From NCBI GenBank assembly GCA_946699065.1, contig CAMPDV010001601.1, positions 1 through 64,000 on the forward strand: DNA of 64,000 nucleotides, given 5' to 3'. Every line of letters starts with the position of its first letter. The stretch's first letter is position 1. A program made the translations under genes and the position numbers. Source of the stretch: Loxodes magnus. Taxonomy: Eukaryota; Ciliophora; Karyorelictea; Loxodida; Loxodidae. Shown in pieces: positions 1 through 12,085 of the stretch. Under the pieces are notes generated by a model that did not search any database, was not told the DNA's origin, and saw nothing but the letters and a program-made list of their open reading frames with translations.

Positions 1-719
1 AATTTACAAATTAATTATTATTTAAATGACTACTGATTAAAATATAGTCATTACAGTACAATTTTCCTGTTCCTTTGTGTATGCATGTATTACTAATCGT
101 ATTATTAACTATTTGAAGATCGTTTTATTGCAAGAATTCTTAAAATCTAGATGTGTTGTCATAATCGTTTTAAGTATTATTTCCGTAATTTTATAATAGA
201 GCATTGAAATCTCCTATCAATATATGAGGATTATTTGGAAATTATGCAATATATGTATTAATATAATCATAAGCTTAATCTTTAATAAGACTACTTTTAT
301 TATTGTCAGGCATATAGCAAGATGTGATTAATATATTTTCCATTTTGACTGAAACAAATCGATTTTAGGTTTCTATATTTACTCTAGATTCAGTACTATT
401 GATTTCATCTCTAATAATCAAGCTTACACCTCCTTCTTTATCTGCATTTCTAAAGTATATCCTATATCCTTTTATTAGTATAGGAGGAAAATCTTACTTT
501 TATCATGTTTCATTAATTGAGAAGATGTCTATGTCATTACTTTTGATAAATTCTTCAATCATTAACTGTTTTCCTGCTATTCCATTAATGTTAACGTGTC
601 CAATATTGATTCGAGTTCTATATTAATATTAATTTTAATTATTATCTTTATTACTTTCTTTGATCCAGCTGGAAGTCCATTTTCGTAAATACAAATATTT
701 TTATTCCCTTGTTAATAAT
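1..719 (-). pseudogene. LINE ORF2, apurinic endonuclease (EEP) domain, cut by window edge
   Basis: The minus-strand frame is open from 721 to the window start except for one TGA at 503-505. It shows the order expected of a non-LTR retrotransposon endonuclease: an N-I-N-G motif near 577-588, then D-I-D-I-F-S-I-N-E-T with the metal-binding Glu, then G-Y-R-I-Y-F, an E-G-G-V-S-L-I-I segment, and G-D-F-N near 200-214. TAA and TAG codons inside the frame read as Gln. The single TGA follows N-E-T directly, where relatives normally have Trp. The role in the family is nicking target DNA to prime reverse transcription. The reverse transcriptase would lie left of the window. The first in-frame ATG (560-562) is already inside the domain, so the true start is not visible. 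Family call is firm; whether the copy is active is unknown. Confidence 0.85.
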
Positions 720-724
720 AATCA

Positions 725-1140
725 ACATTTACAAATTTTTTACCATATTCCGGACGCTGATGAAAGAATTAGATAATTATAAAAATTACTTATTTATTAT
801 ATTTTTATAACAGCTTTTGATCCACAAATATTTTGGTTTTTTTATACTATCAATAGTTCCAAATGTTAATTCTTAATTTATTTGTCACATACCTGCCTTA
901 AATATTACTCATTTCATACTGTGTTTTTCTTCAAGAACCCTATAATATAAATCCTTGAGTAAAGGCGATTTAAAATTTAAAAATTGCATTATTTTTTCAC
1001 TTTCTTTTTGATCTCTATATTTAATACTACGTTTAGCTACTGGAATTTAAATATAATATTTTTCCTATTTTCTTTTAAGAGGGTTTGATTTTTTAGCAGC
1101 AGAACATTTTAGTTTTCAATTTTATTGAAATCTGTCTAGT
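725..1140 (-). pseudogene. Possible ORF1 remnant upstream of the LINE endonuclease
   Basis: Upstream of the endonuclease on the same strand there is coding-like sequence, for example a frame reading F-L-N-F-K-S-P-L-L-K-D-L-Y-Y-R-V-L-E-E, interrupted by two TGA codons and followed by a short frame containing Y-E-N-G-L-P-A-G-S-K-K that runs into ORF2. The position fits LINE ORF1, but no CCHC knuckle or other diagnostic motif is visible. Weak call made from composition and location only. Confidence 0.3.
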
Positions 1141-3000
1141 TCTATTAATCTTTTGATTAATTTTTAGCTTTAAGGCTAAATAATCCATTCATTAACATTT
1201 TATTAATTTCTTACTATTTTCTCAGATTTTCCTCTTACTTTTAATTGCTACATATGAAATCTATATTTAACTAATGATAGGATTACTAGAGTTTTATATA
1301 ATTCTTTTCTTACAAATTCACTTGGCAAAATTGGTCTAATTGATCAACTTTTATTGTGTTAGATGATATATCTAAACACTGGATTTTTACTTAAATTTGC
1401 ATATCCTATCCTATAACATCTGTTTAAGTTTAATTAATTTTGGTTTAATTTGTTTCTGTTTATGTTTACATTTCAAAATATATTTTTTAAAATTTTCATA
1501 GTTGCTTAGTATAAAAGCTTGTTATGTTTTCAATTTCATTTTATTTTTATGTTAATAATCCTTGCAGGATTTATTCTTTTTATTACTGCTGTGCTTGTAA
1601 TATCCTGATCTGTTCAGAATTATATTGTTATTGATTCTCTAATTCTTAACTAAAAATAAGATTTAATTTTATAACTCCTAGCACTGTTTATTGTATTATT
1701 GATTTTCAAATTACTAATTTTTTAATTCGACTTCAGTCTTATTATTTAGCTAATAAACTTATTAAAGTTCTCATTATATTTGGTCTGATTATTATTGTTG
1801 ATATTAATATAGTTCAATTAAAAATTGCAGATAGTTCATTTATTAATAAGTAAATATTTCATTGAATTACAAATTTGTTTATATCGATTTATGATTTTCA
1901 ACTAACTCAGTTTAAGTCATTTATTGATTAAAATAAGTTTATTCAAATTATTAGTTTAAAAGTCTGTTTAATTCCATCTCTCTAGTATTATTCCTTTATT
2001 TATAAACTACTTAAAGTAACTATTAAGTATGATATAATATAGATTATTTGATATCCTTAATTTTCTTATTAATTTTATTTATAGAAATCTTGTACTGCTC
2101 TTAGATTGCTTCATAAGAGTATATCATGTCTTAATTGTTTTGATTAATTTGTGCAAGAATTTTTTTTTCTAAAGGAATGTTATTATCTGTTAAGTTTTTT
2201 ATTTATGTCTGAAGCTTTTTTACTTCATTCAAAAAGCGTTTCATTTTATTTTTTAATTAAAAGAGTATCTTAAATATCCCCATATTATTATTTCCTGCTT
2301 AAAACTGGTTAGATAATATAATATCCAAAGTATCTTACTATAAAAAGGATATTTTTGATACGATTGGTAAGACTGAGGTACCAAACTATTTTTTTTATCT
2401 ATAAGTATATTTCTCAATCTTTAGAATTCTTGATAGTTAATTTCCACTTTTTAGGAATTTCGAAGTAATTTTAACGGAATACGAAGGAACTTGTTAACTG
2501 GAGATTAACTACATATATTTAGTAAAGCTCTTAGCAAGTTAATTATCTTCTTTACGGATTTGAATTGAAATGAATTAGGGTAACTTTTAGAAAGTAGTCG
2601 AGCATCTGTCTATGCTCATTTCATAAGATGGCAGCTTCTTTATTTTTAGATAAAGAAGAGTTTTCAAGATTATAATCCTGCAATATTTAGAAATCATCCA
2701 TTTTTTTTCTATTAAAGTTATTATAATAAGGATTTAATTCTTCGTTATAAACTTTTGATATATAGATTATCCTTTTATTTAAAAGTAAAAAGATATAAAA
2801 TAATTAAAATTTTAAAAGTTTGTACACTATTAGTTTAATGTCTCATCTTGTTTTAAGACAAAAATAGAAAAATCAATGTTTTAGAACCAAGATATTTATA
2901 AGTATGCTTAATAAATAATTTTATTGTTTAATTGTATTGAAATTAAGTAAGTAAAATTAAGTGAAGTTATTTTATTTAAAATAGTTATTAAAGTAAGTTA
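1141..3000. other. AT-rich DNA, no gene recognised; promoter side of WD40 copy 1 at its right end
   Basis: No motif-bearing frame was found. From about 2700 the sequence becomes similar to the flank of the other two WD40 copies (21.25-21.6 kb and 52.9-53.26 kb, inverted), so the right end is the duplicated 5' flank of that gene. Confidence 0.4.
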
Positions 3001-3047
3001 TAAAAATTAAAATGGAGAAAAAAGAAAAGCAATTTACTAAAATTATT

Positions 3048-4083
3048 TTTTTAGAAAACTCTTAAGAGCGAGAAGCCACATTTTAGGGAAAGTATCTCTA
3101 CTTCATTTTAAGTATGAAATTCTGCCTAACTTATGCTACTAAAAGTTAATAAACAAGATCAGTTATGACCAAAGTAAAGGTATTTCTTTAATATTTTTTA
3201 GATTAAGTCCTTACTGGTCACACTTCAGTTGTTTGCTCGGTATCCATATCAAGTGACCTGAATTGAATTGTATCAGGTTCAGCATATCCTGAATATTCGA
3301 TAAAGATCTGGAACTTCCAGACAGGTGCTCTCTTAAGAACTATAACAGGACATACTTCTGAAGTTTTATAGGTAGTAAATCTCCCCTGACTCTAGCTATA
3401 TCGTATCAGCATCTGGTGATAGAACGATAAAGATATGAAACTTATAGACTGGTGCTCTCATCAGAATTATAACGGGGTATATTTCTCCTATTACTTCGGT
3501 AGTAATCTCCCTTGACTCTAGGTATATAGTATCGGCATCTAGAGATACAACCATAAAGATCTGAAATTTCCTCAATGGTGATTCTCCAAGAACTATAATG
3601 GGACATACTGATATAGTTAGATCGGTAGTAATCTCCTTTGACTCTAGATATATTATATCGGGATCTTGGATAACACTATAAAGATTTGGGATTTTCTAGA
3701 CTGGCCAGCTTGTGCGAACTCTTATTGGGCATTCAGGTTCTGTTTTATCGGTGATAGTGTCTAAGGATAATAGATATATAATATCTGGTTCAGATGACAG
3801 TACTATTAAGATATGGGATTTCTCTTCTGGTTAGTGTATTCGTACTCTCCAAGGTCACGTAGATGATGTACGTAGTATCCAGTTAAGTGTTGATTCAAGT
3901 GTAATATTTTCTGGTTCATGGGATAAAACAATCAAGATCTGGAACTTTGATAGAGGTGAGTGTATATAGACTTTGTAAGGGGATACATCGTAGATAAATT
4001 CTATAGCATTGAGTGTTGATAATAGATGGTTGGTATCGGGGAGGATTTGACAATACTGTGAGAAAGTGGAGGATTTCGAGTGA
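3048..4083 (+). pseudogene. WD40-repeat protein, copy 1 (seven repeats, decayed)
   Basis: A short N-terminal exon (L-R-A-R-S-H-I-L-G-K ... S-Y-D-Q-S-K) is joined through a 22 nt intron at 3180-3201 to seven WD40 repeats. Each repeat has the form G-H-T-x-x-V-x-S-V ... S-x-D-S-x-Y-I-V-S-G-S ... T-I-K-I-W-N-F-Q-T-G. Seven repeats make one beta-propeller, a protein-binding scaffold. TAG reads as Gln in N-L-Q-T-G, where repeat 1 has CAG. TGA stands at Trp positions at 3264-3266, 3436-3438 and 3562-3564. Single-base indels break the frame near 3380 (extra A) and 3670 (missing G), so this copy is not translatable as it stands. The end aligns with R-K-W-R-I-S-S in the sister copies. Parts of two other copies lie on the minus strand at 20.2 and 52.0 kb. 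Confidence 0.9.
3180..3201 (+). other. 22 nt intron in WD40 copy 1
   Basis: Begins GTATTT and ends TTTTTTAG. Removing it joins the conserved upstream frame to the first WD40 repeat; keeping it would shift the frame. The same element is 21 nt in copies 2 (21081-21101) and 3 (52745-52765), where it starts GTATTT and ends TTTTAG or TTTCAG. Length variation with conserved ends, plus frame restoration in this copy, supports a real mini-intron. Confidence 0.75.
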
Positions 4084-4960
4084 GTAACTTATGATTTGAC
4101 TTAATTAAATTTTACGATTAAAGATATAAGATATTGGTGTATTTAGTGCTCGTTTTTTAATTACCGGAAATAGACGTAACATTACAAACGGAACTGTACT
4201 GTTTGTATTTTAGAACAAATAATTCGGTCTAGATGAAGCGTGTAAATTAGCGAGGTGTTTTAGGATTATTATCTTGCAGTATAATTAATAATGCATTTTG
4301 GAGAGAGAATATTCAAGAGAACTAAAACTGATTAATATCATTTTTCGTACATCTAGAGCCTGATGCATAGAATAAGTTTTTAAGATCAGAGGAGAAATGA
4401 AAAATATATGCTTTGAAATGGTTTATTCTTACCTATCATGCATTCATAGTACTTTAATGGCTTATTATAGATCAGGAGAAGACATATATTTAACCTATAT
4501 ATGGCTAAGATAAACACTGTATAAATAATTCTAAGAGAATAATCCGTGAAAGTTCCTAACTTGGTAATCTTTTAGTAGAAATTGTAAGGAAGTATAACTA
4601 TTGGAAGAACTGATGATGAAGAGAAATAGTTCTCTTGAAGCAGCTTTAAGTATAGAGATTATATAAATTTTCTTCATCCTAGTGACTATGACTTCATACT
4701 TTATAATATGAGAGATTTTGAAATAGCAAAGCATTCTTAAATAACCGATTATGGTGTTTTTTTATGGTTTATTTTTTACTCATCAATAAAATATAACAGT
4801 TGATGGATTATCTGACTAAATCCTAAGAATGATTTGGGTAAGATTTGCTAGAAATATTCCAAGTCTTTAAATGAAAAGAATATTTGAAAGAGACTAACTG
4901 ATTGAATATTTACAAAAAAAAAGCCTTAAGCTCAGTGCAAAATACGACAATAAGCTGAAA
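4084..4960. other. Nothing firmly recognised
   Basis: Downstream flank of WD40 copy 1. Short coding-like stretches occur but no frame is supported by a motif or a paralogue. Confidence 0.35.
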
Positions 4961-4968
4961 TTTTGTAT

Positions 4969-5187
4969 TGGGTTGCTTCAGAACAGTATCTTAGAGACCG
5001 CTAAGACATGTTTAGCTTATATGGTACTTAGAAGAATTTATCTTTAGTAAGGTAATTTTGTAAAAATTTGAATGGAATTACTACTCTATGTTTAGCAATC
5101 TGTCTAAATGTGAAAAGCTCCTTAAGTGATGCAGAAGTTGCCGAATTTATTCTAGGAGCTAGTAAGTTTAATAGATGTGCTGTTTGA
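4969..5187 (+). pseudogene. Coding-like fragment, unknown
   Basis: A 72-codon plus-strand frame (W-V-A-S-E-Q-Y-L-R-D-R ... A-E-V-A-E-F-I-L-G-A-S-K-F-N) ends at TGA 5185-5187. Its composition is protein-like (Cys, Gly, Ala, Asp well represented against the AT-rich background), but it matches no family I recognise and has no ATG. It may be an exon or a decayed piece of the gene that follows. Confidence 0.3.
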
Positions 5188-5486
5188 ACAGGAGATGCTT
5201 AGATTAGTATAATAAAATGCTGCCATACCTGTTTAGATTAAAAAATAGACTAAAATACTTAAAATGTTCTTAGTATTTAATAAAAGGAATAAGAAAAAGT
5301 AAATAAAAACTAAATAAATGTTAAATATTTATCAAATCTTAAGATCTCCCTTTTCAAATCAAATTCATACATCTTAAAATAACAAAGAATGGAAAATTAT
5401 TATTTTCGGTTTAGCAAAAGATTGAACTGAAAAAAATACTAGAGCTATCTAAGAGAAAATTAGATGGTTATAAAGAAGAAAAATCT

Positions 5487-5918
5487 ATGCCACCTTTAGG
5501 AGTCAAATTTATTTTTACTTATAATTGCAAGAATAGTTTCTTAAGATAGTCCAGTATATAAGGTTTTCAAGGAAAGATTTCCTAAGCTTAACAGTTACGA
5601 TATGAAGAAATACAAGAAAATCAGGTAAAGGAATAAGCAAGTCTTTATAGCAATGTAATTAGGATATACTATACAAATCAGGATGTATAACAAATATATG
5701 TAGAAGAAAGCGAAGAAAAGCAGGAAGAAATATAAGAGGAAACGTAAGAGGAAATTGAGTATATTCAATCAGAAAAAGCTATTCAAACAGTAGGTATCTT
5801 CGACAAGAAAAAGAAAGAATATAGCAGCAAATAGAAGACGAGGCAGGATATCCTATATGTTTTTCATCTTTCTCATAGATTTAGGGGGCTGCTTTGCACG
5901 GTGATCCACGTCATTTGA
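5487..5918 (+). CDS. Hypothetical Gln/Glu-rich protein, 143 aa
   Basis: ATG at 5487 opens a TGA-free frame of 144 codons using TAA/TAG as Gln. It begins M-P-P-L-G-V-K-F-I-F-T-Y. Its middle is an acidic, Gln-rich, coiled-coil-like run (E-E-S-E-E-K-Q-E-E-I-Q-E-E-T-Q-E-E). A Lys-rich patch and a hydrophobic end follow. I recognise no domain. A second frame over 5830-5940 (D-E-A-G-Y-P-I-C-F, then H-G-D-P-R-H-L-K-C) also looks coding, so the true C-terminus may differ through a small intron or frameshift. Called from the start codon, composition and length; random frames of this size are possible here. Confidence 0.45.
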
Positions 5919-6249
5919 AATGCAAAATATATCTATAGAGTTTGAGTTTTTGTCCTCTATATAGATAGAAACTTTAAAAACGCTTTTAATTAAACTACGT
6001 TTAAATATTTATATTCTAATAATATTGCAAGCTCTTATTGAAGCAATATAAAAGCTAAAACTAATTAAGATTATTTACTTTAACATATTTAATTTAATTT
6101 AAAATTTAATTTTCAAAACTTAAAATAAAAAATGTTTAAGATCTTTCTTAAAAGAAATAATATTTAATAAGCTATTTGAAAACTAAATTTTATTTAAAAA
6201 TGTTAAATCTAATAATTAAATCATTTTAAATTATTAGTTTCATAAAACT

Positions 6250-7212
6250 ATAAGTTTTTTCTAGCTTGGATATTAAAAATTACATCTATTTATATCAAAT
6301 TCAAAAAATACCAAACATTCAGTAGGGCTTCTTTACTACCTCTTCCAAAGATAATAAGGAAGAGAGCAAGCGAGATACCATTTCTTCTAACCTCACGTCT
6401 TTTCTTTAATTAGACCAACCTTTTAATCAGCAAAAAAAACTTAATAATGGACCTAACAACTTTCAAACCGTGGTAAATAACAGAAACAAACTTGGTAAAC
6501 TCCGAACACGGAAGAGAGACCTCGAAGACAGTAGGAGATGTTATTGCGTGACTAGGAACGATCCTTTGCTTTAACTCTGAGCAATTTGATGTAGCGTAGT
6601 TTGCATTAAGGGTGATGAACTTCAATGAAGAGGTTTAAAAGTTAAAATACTAGAACAAAAAACTAATTTTCAGGCCACAAAGAAAAGAATTAAATGGACG
6701 GGAATCGTATAGATGACTATGAACGCAAATGGATGGGTTCTTCGGCATCCGACACCATTAGGATAAAAACACAACATAGCTGAATAATTAAGTAGTGAAA
6801 TAAGAATAAGAAATTCAACTCCTAAAAGAATCAAGAATGGAATAGCTAAATATTGGATTGATCTCAATGTTCGTCAAACCCTAAGCTTAACCTCAAATGA
6901 GACTAATTCCGATCAAGAAGAGATGCTTTCGCTTCTAAAACCAACAAAGCTATATCGGAACTGTAAGAAGTTTCAATAGAAACAAAGGAATTTGTGATAA
7001 GCAAAGCGAACATAAAAAATTTGGCTGAATAAGATTTTTTGCACGAGGAATGGAAGTATGAACAAGAGGAAGAAAATGGAGTTATAATCAAGCCCGACAG
7101 GAATGTGGAAAGGTAAAACTATCTAAAAAAATCGCAGATGGCAACGTGTAATCTTTCTGTTGCCCCAAGTATTTTAACGAACAGCGAAAAGCTTTAAGCG
7201 CTGTACTTCTGA
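6250..7212 (+). pseudogene. Decayed unknown gene in four frame segments
   Basis: This block has a higher GC content than its surroundings. It reads as protein in successive plus-strand frames: about 6250-6570 (S-K-D-N-K-E-E-S-K-R-D-T), 6580-6710 (M-N-F-N-E-E-V-Q-K-L-K-Y-Q), 6719-6930 (M-N-A-N-G-W-V-L-R-H-P-T-P-L-G) and 6901-7212 (K-A-N-I-K-N-L-A-E-Q-D-F-L-H-E-E-W), the last ending at TGA 7210-7212. The segments could be exons separated by tiny introns, or a frameshifted pseudogene. No domain was recognised. Confidence 0.45.
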
Positions 7213-9349
7213 GATGGTAAAACTTCTTAATAATGGAGAAACAATATTATATAATAATAATTGCAAAACCTAATATTTGTTGTTTTATCTAAAACTTTAT
7301 AGTATCAAATGATTTAATTTTAAGTATGCGTTTTCTCCTCATTAATTCCAAAGATATTTATTTTACTCCAAAAGTTAGAAGCCTTTATATAAAAAAGGAT
7401 ATCGATAATACAAATGAAAAATTAAAATAATGATATTAAATAAACTATGAATTTCATTTAAACTTAATCATTTGATTCTAGTTGAGAAAAAAAGCTTTAT
7501 CTGATACTGAGATAAATAAGATTTTAGTCAAATTTTTCTTGATTTAAAAAAATTTAAGTGAAAAAATGAGTAAAAAATAACTTTTCGAACTTTATTAAAC
7601 ATCAGAGTAAATTTTTTAATAAAACATGACAATTTGAAATAACATAATTTAAAAATATAGAAAAAATAGATTAATTTAATTTATTAGTGAAGAAACTTAA
7701 TTTATTGGAAGATATTCACTAGAATTAAATTAGTTGGAGCTTAAATTTTAAGTAATATAATTATGATATTAATAAGTTATTATGACAAGAATTTAACAAA
7801 TATAAGATAATATTTAATCTAAAAGAATATGATAAATATTATAAATGACACAATTTAATAATAAAATTATAACGAAGAAAAAATATATTGAAACAATTAA
7901 ATACTAAATATAAATTACACTATTAAAAATATTTAGAATCTAATAATAAAAACTATAAATAAATATGCATAAACAATAAAAATAATAAGAAATGAAAATG
8001 CTATAAAGTTTGAAAGAATTATATAAATTATACTATTTGATTTATAATTTTTATTAAAATAGTAATATTTATTTCTATATATAGCTTAAAATTATTTAAA
8101 ACTATGCTTAAAATGTTTAAAAATAAAGAAAATTATTTTTTAAGCTATTTAATATATTAACTAGTTTTAATTATATTTTTAAATACGATAAATAAATTTT
8201 ATACTTTCTTTTATTTCTAATTATAGCTTAAAATCATATGATATTTTTTATTACATTTTTAATCATTTTACAAATTAAATATTTAAATTTGATATCTAAA
8301 ATCTTTTTAATTTATATTTTGCTAAACTAAAGTTATATGAAAAATGAATTAAAACTATTTTATAAAATATAAAAAATATATTATTTTAATATATAATAAA
8401 GAAATATTTTTATAATAGATAAAAAGAATCCATCCATGATGCAAAATTATTTATTATATTCTTTATTTACTTTATAATTTCTTGTTTAAATTTACTATCT
8501 ATAAAATACATTTTTTTATATTGCAAAGGCTTTAAAAATGCTAGTCTCATTTTTTTAATTTTTATATATATTTGAAAGTATGATAACCACTTGCTATAAT
8601 ATAATTAGAAAAAAAAAATCTTCGATAAAAATATAAATATTACTTATCAACTTGATAGAGTTTTAATTTATTACAAAAGAGATTTTTATAATTAATTTCG
8701 TCGAAAATGTTTTAAAAAATAAATTTTAATAGAAAGGGATATTTGAAACTAAAAATAAGAAGGGATTTATACTCTATTGATATAATTTATTTTATAAATA
8801 AATAATTTTTTCTTATGTAATTTTAATTATCTATTTTAAGTAAAAAAATAGCATTTTCCAATCTCTTAAATCTAGAATTTGAAAACTTTTATTTTAATTA
8901 TAAATAAGATACAATTTCCTTAATTATTAAATACTAATTATTATTAACTATTTTTCTTTTCTATGAAATTAAATTTATAAAAAAATAAACATAAGATACG
9001 TAAATAAATTATTGATAGCGTTAATATAATAATATTATTTTCGCTAATAACTTGTAATTATAAATGAGTAAGTTTTTATAAAATTTAATTACCAGAAATT
9101 TTAGTTTTAGATTAAAATATTTAAATAATATTAAATTTGTAATTAAACAAGAATAATATTCAAATTTACTATCATTTATATTTTATTTTTTTAATAGAAA
9201 TTAAAAAATATAATCTTATTTTATTTGTATATCTATTGTTCTTAGACAATCTTTAACTCTCCTTTTAATAAAAAATGCTCCTAATTTCTTATTTTTTTAT
9301 TTATAGGCTTATTCTAATCAATAAAATTAAAATAAATATGTTTTTATTT
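7213..9349. other. Very AT-rich DNA, no gene seen
   Basis: Low-complexity AT sequence without a supported frame, RNA structure or repeat family. Confidence 0.5.
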
Positions 9350-9589
9350 CAAATTTTAATTAATTTTGCTACTTTACTTAATATATAAAGTTAGAATGCT
9401 AATATTTAAATAAAATAAATAATGAAAAAATGAATCTGGATTTCATATTAAGTTTAGAAAATAAAATACAAAATTTTACTTATTTACTCAAATATTGAAA
9501 AGTTTCCACTTAAGTAGAAGTTTAAAATTTGAAACTAATAAAAAAATTAGTAATTTTAACATAATATACATACATAAAGGATGAAAAAT

Positions 9590-9609
9590 AGCCTATCTTC
9601 GAATAGGCT
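9590..9609 (+). other. Perfect 7-bp hairpin
   Basis: AGCCTAT, a six-base CTTCGA loop, then ATAGGCT. In the inverted copy (about 23870) the right half is kept and the left half has decayed. No function is apparent. Confidence 0.5.
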
Positions 9610-10865
9610 GATTATAAAAAAACTGAGAGTTAGAGAATTTTTTAGCATTTTTAACATTTTTAATTTTTTTATATTTTGAAATTGAAAATTTCTAAGAATA
9701 ATTATTTTTATGTTGAATTTCTTTATTAAAAAAGTCAATCAATGCTAGATTTGTAAAATTTTTATTTATAATATTTATCTTAGACACAATTATTGCTAAA
9801 TATAAAATTTAAAAATATATTTTTTTTATTTATTTATTAAATTAATTAATTTATACTTTATTTTTTTTTTATAATATTTTTAAATAATTAAATAAAACTG
9901 ATAGTATCAATTAAATCATTAGTAAATTTTATATTCATTTTTTATAGAAAAATAAAATTTCCTAAGTTTTCCTTATAATTTTCATTTAACTTTTAAAAAT
10001 ATTTTACTACATTTCTAAAGTTAAAATCTAGATTACATAATTTATTAAATGTTTTAAGATATTAAATAATCCAAGTCTTTCAATTCTAAAATATTAAAAA
10101 GAATAAGGAATTTAAAATTCCTTTACATGTAAAAGGAAATTTTAATATTTAAATTCTAAAGATTAATAAAATATTAAAATATTTATTTATAATATAATTT
10201 AGAATTATATATATTCTTAATATTTTTTTTAATTATATTTAACTGATGTTTTCGCATTTACTTTGTTTTTTTATAAAATATTAAGAGATTTTATATAAAT
10301 TATTTTAAATTCTTATTAAACATAAAGAAAAATATTAATTTTCCTTATTTTAATTTAAAATATTATTCTTAATAAGAAATGCAATCACAATTTTATTCAA
10401 TATTTTATCTAGAGGATAAGAAAATTTCTTATTAGTCTCTAATTAAACCTATAATAGTTAAAGTACTTAGAATATTTGCAAGTAAAGCTAAAGTAAAAAG
10501 GAATTTTCTTTAAGTTTTTATGAGTTAATATAATTAAGTGAGTTAGTAAAGGAGGCTATAATATATTAAAAAACTTGATTTTAAGATAAATAGAGGATTT
10601 TAGATATGTGAATAACTGAATCTATTGAAGATTTAAGCTAGCTTTTCTTTATTTAATTATAATAAAGAATAATGTTTTCTCTTTACTATTTATTTTAGTG
10701 CATATAATTACCTAAATGTTTTATAGAACTAGTATCATTAATACTTTAAATTTAATATATTCTTATACTCATAAAAATTTTTAAACTTAGATAAATTAAG
10801 ACTAAATATTTTACAAAATGTATCTTTTTATCAGTTTTCCAAACAAAAGTTAATTATAAAAGATA

Positions 10866-11752
10866 GTTTAAAGTTAAAGTTAAAAAGCTTTGTTAAAGCA
10901 TTAGTAGTCAGCCATCTGACCTATTCTATCAGCTTGTCTCTATTAGTTTGTCTTGAATTCCTACTAGGCTTAGTTAGGCGGTGTAGCACTTCATTAGTGC
11001 ACCATCCTTTAATATTCGGAATAGTTTTGGTCTTGCACTTAGCGTTCTTTATTATTTATCCAAGGATTAAGATTTGAATTAAAGAATTTTTTTCTATAAA
11101 TTTTTCCGCTTTATGTTGGGATATATCCTAAATAGTTTTCTAAAAATATCTTATTATTCTTTCTTTAAATTTCGCTCAGTTAGTAGCAGTATTTTCATTG
11201 GTGTTATTATTGCACACGTAGCATTTTATTCTTCTTTTAAACTATTATTCCTGTAACACTTATTTAATTTAAATTTACTACTTATTTTAAATAAACGTTT
11301 GCTATTTATTTTAATTTGAGGCTTCATTTTCTATTTCCATAGGATCTGATTAATTCTGTTAAAACAAAAAATGGCGTTACTGAATTTATTATTAAATTTA
11401 AAGAATTCTCTTGTTCCAGTTTGTCTTCTATTTCTTATGATTATTAATATTGTTTCTCAAGTAAAGACGTTATTAGTTTTTCTAATTTTTCTACTTTATC
11501 AGTGAGGTATCTATTTTTAAACATAAACTCTTTTAATGACTTAGATAATATTTCTATTTGAGTTTGTGTAGGAAGGTTTTTTTAATTCTGGATTTCCAAG
11601 TGGTTAATGTTCGTCATATCAATCATATTTCTCACTTTCACTCATTGTAATTATTTCGCTTTTTTATTTTTAGAGAATTTTCCTGTTTAAATGTTTTGTT
11701 CAAAGTTCTGTTATTTCTTAGAAGCCATTTTATTTATAATTTAATAAAAAAG
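10866..11752 (-). mobile_element. Retrotransposon-derived insertion with LINE ORF1 start, absent from sister copy
   Basis: Sister segment X' lacks this stretch and is continuous across the site. On the minus strand the insert starts with an ATG near 11730 giving M-A-S-K-K-Q-Q-N-F-E-Q-N, the same start as the ORF1 at 30042 (M-D-L-K-K-Q-S-T-K-N-Q-Q). A coiled-coil-like Gln/Asn-rich stretch follows. Near its 3' end is a copy of the GTGCTACAC hairpin motif (10976-10992). It finishes in TTAACTTTAACTTTAAAC, a microsatellite tail typical of LINE or SINE 3' ends. The ends carry short TTTAA-type matches that could be the target duplication. Confidence 0.7.
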
Positions 11753-12085
11753 GAATATTCAAATATAGTTTAAATTTAGGAAAATTATAAATAATCTAAA
11801 ATTAAAACTTATTTTAATGCCTAAGTTTCAATTAATTCTATAACTATCTATATTTCTTTTTATATTTTAATCTTTTGTAATGTATAAGATTAATAAATGG
11901 TGATGTGCTATAAAGCAAAACATGAAGTATTGTTGATTAGGAACAGAAAGATATAGAATAATAATAGACTAATAAAATGTATTAAGAGTAAATAATAATC
12001 TGTTAGATTAGTTTTAAATAGCTTATATTGGCTAATCTAATACTTATAATAAACTTACAAAAGACCTCATAAAGAAGTATATTGA

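Larger units (their letters stand above)
9350..12080 (+). repeat. Segment X, left arm of a large inverted duplication
   Basis: Nearly the whole segment, except the insertion at 10866-11752, is matched in reverse complement by 22480-24140. Anchors include the block around 10660-10770 against 22880-22980 and the block at 11816-12060 against 22530-22740. The arms have diverged by scattered substitutions and small indels. No gene is recognised in X itself. It ends where acidic-tail gene copy a begins, so it may be that gene's upstream flank. Confidence 0.8.
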
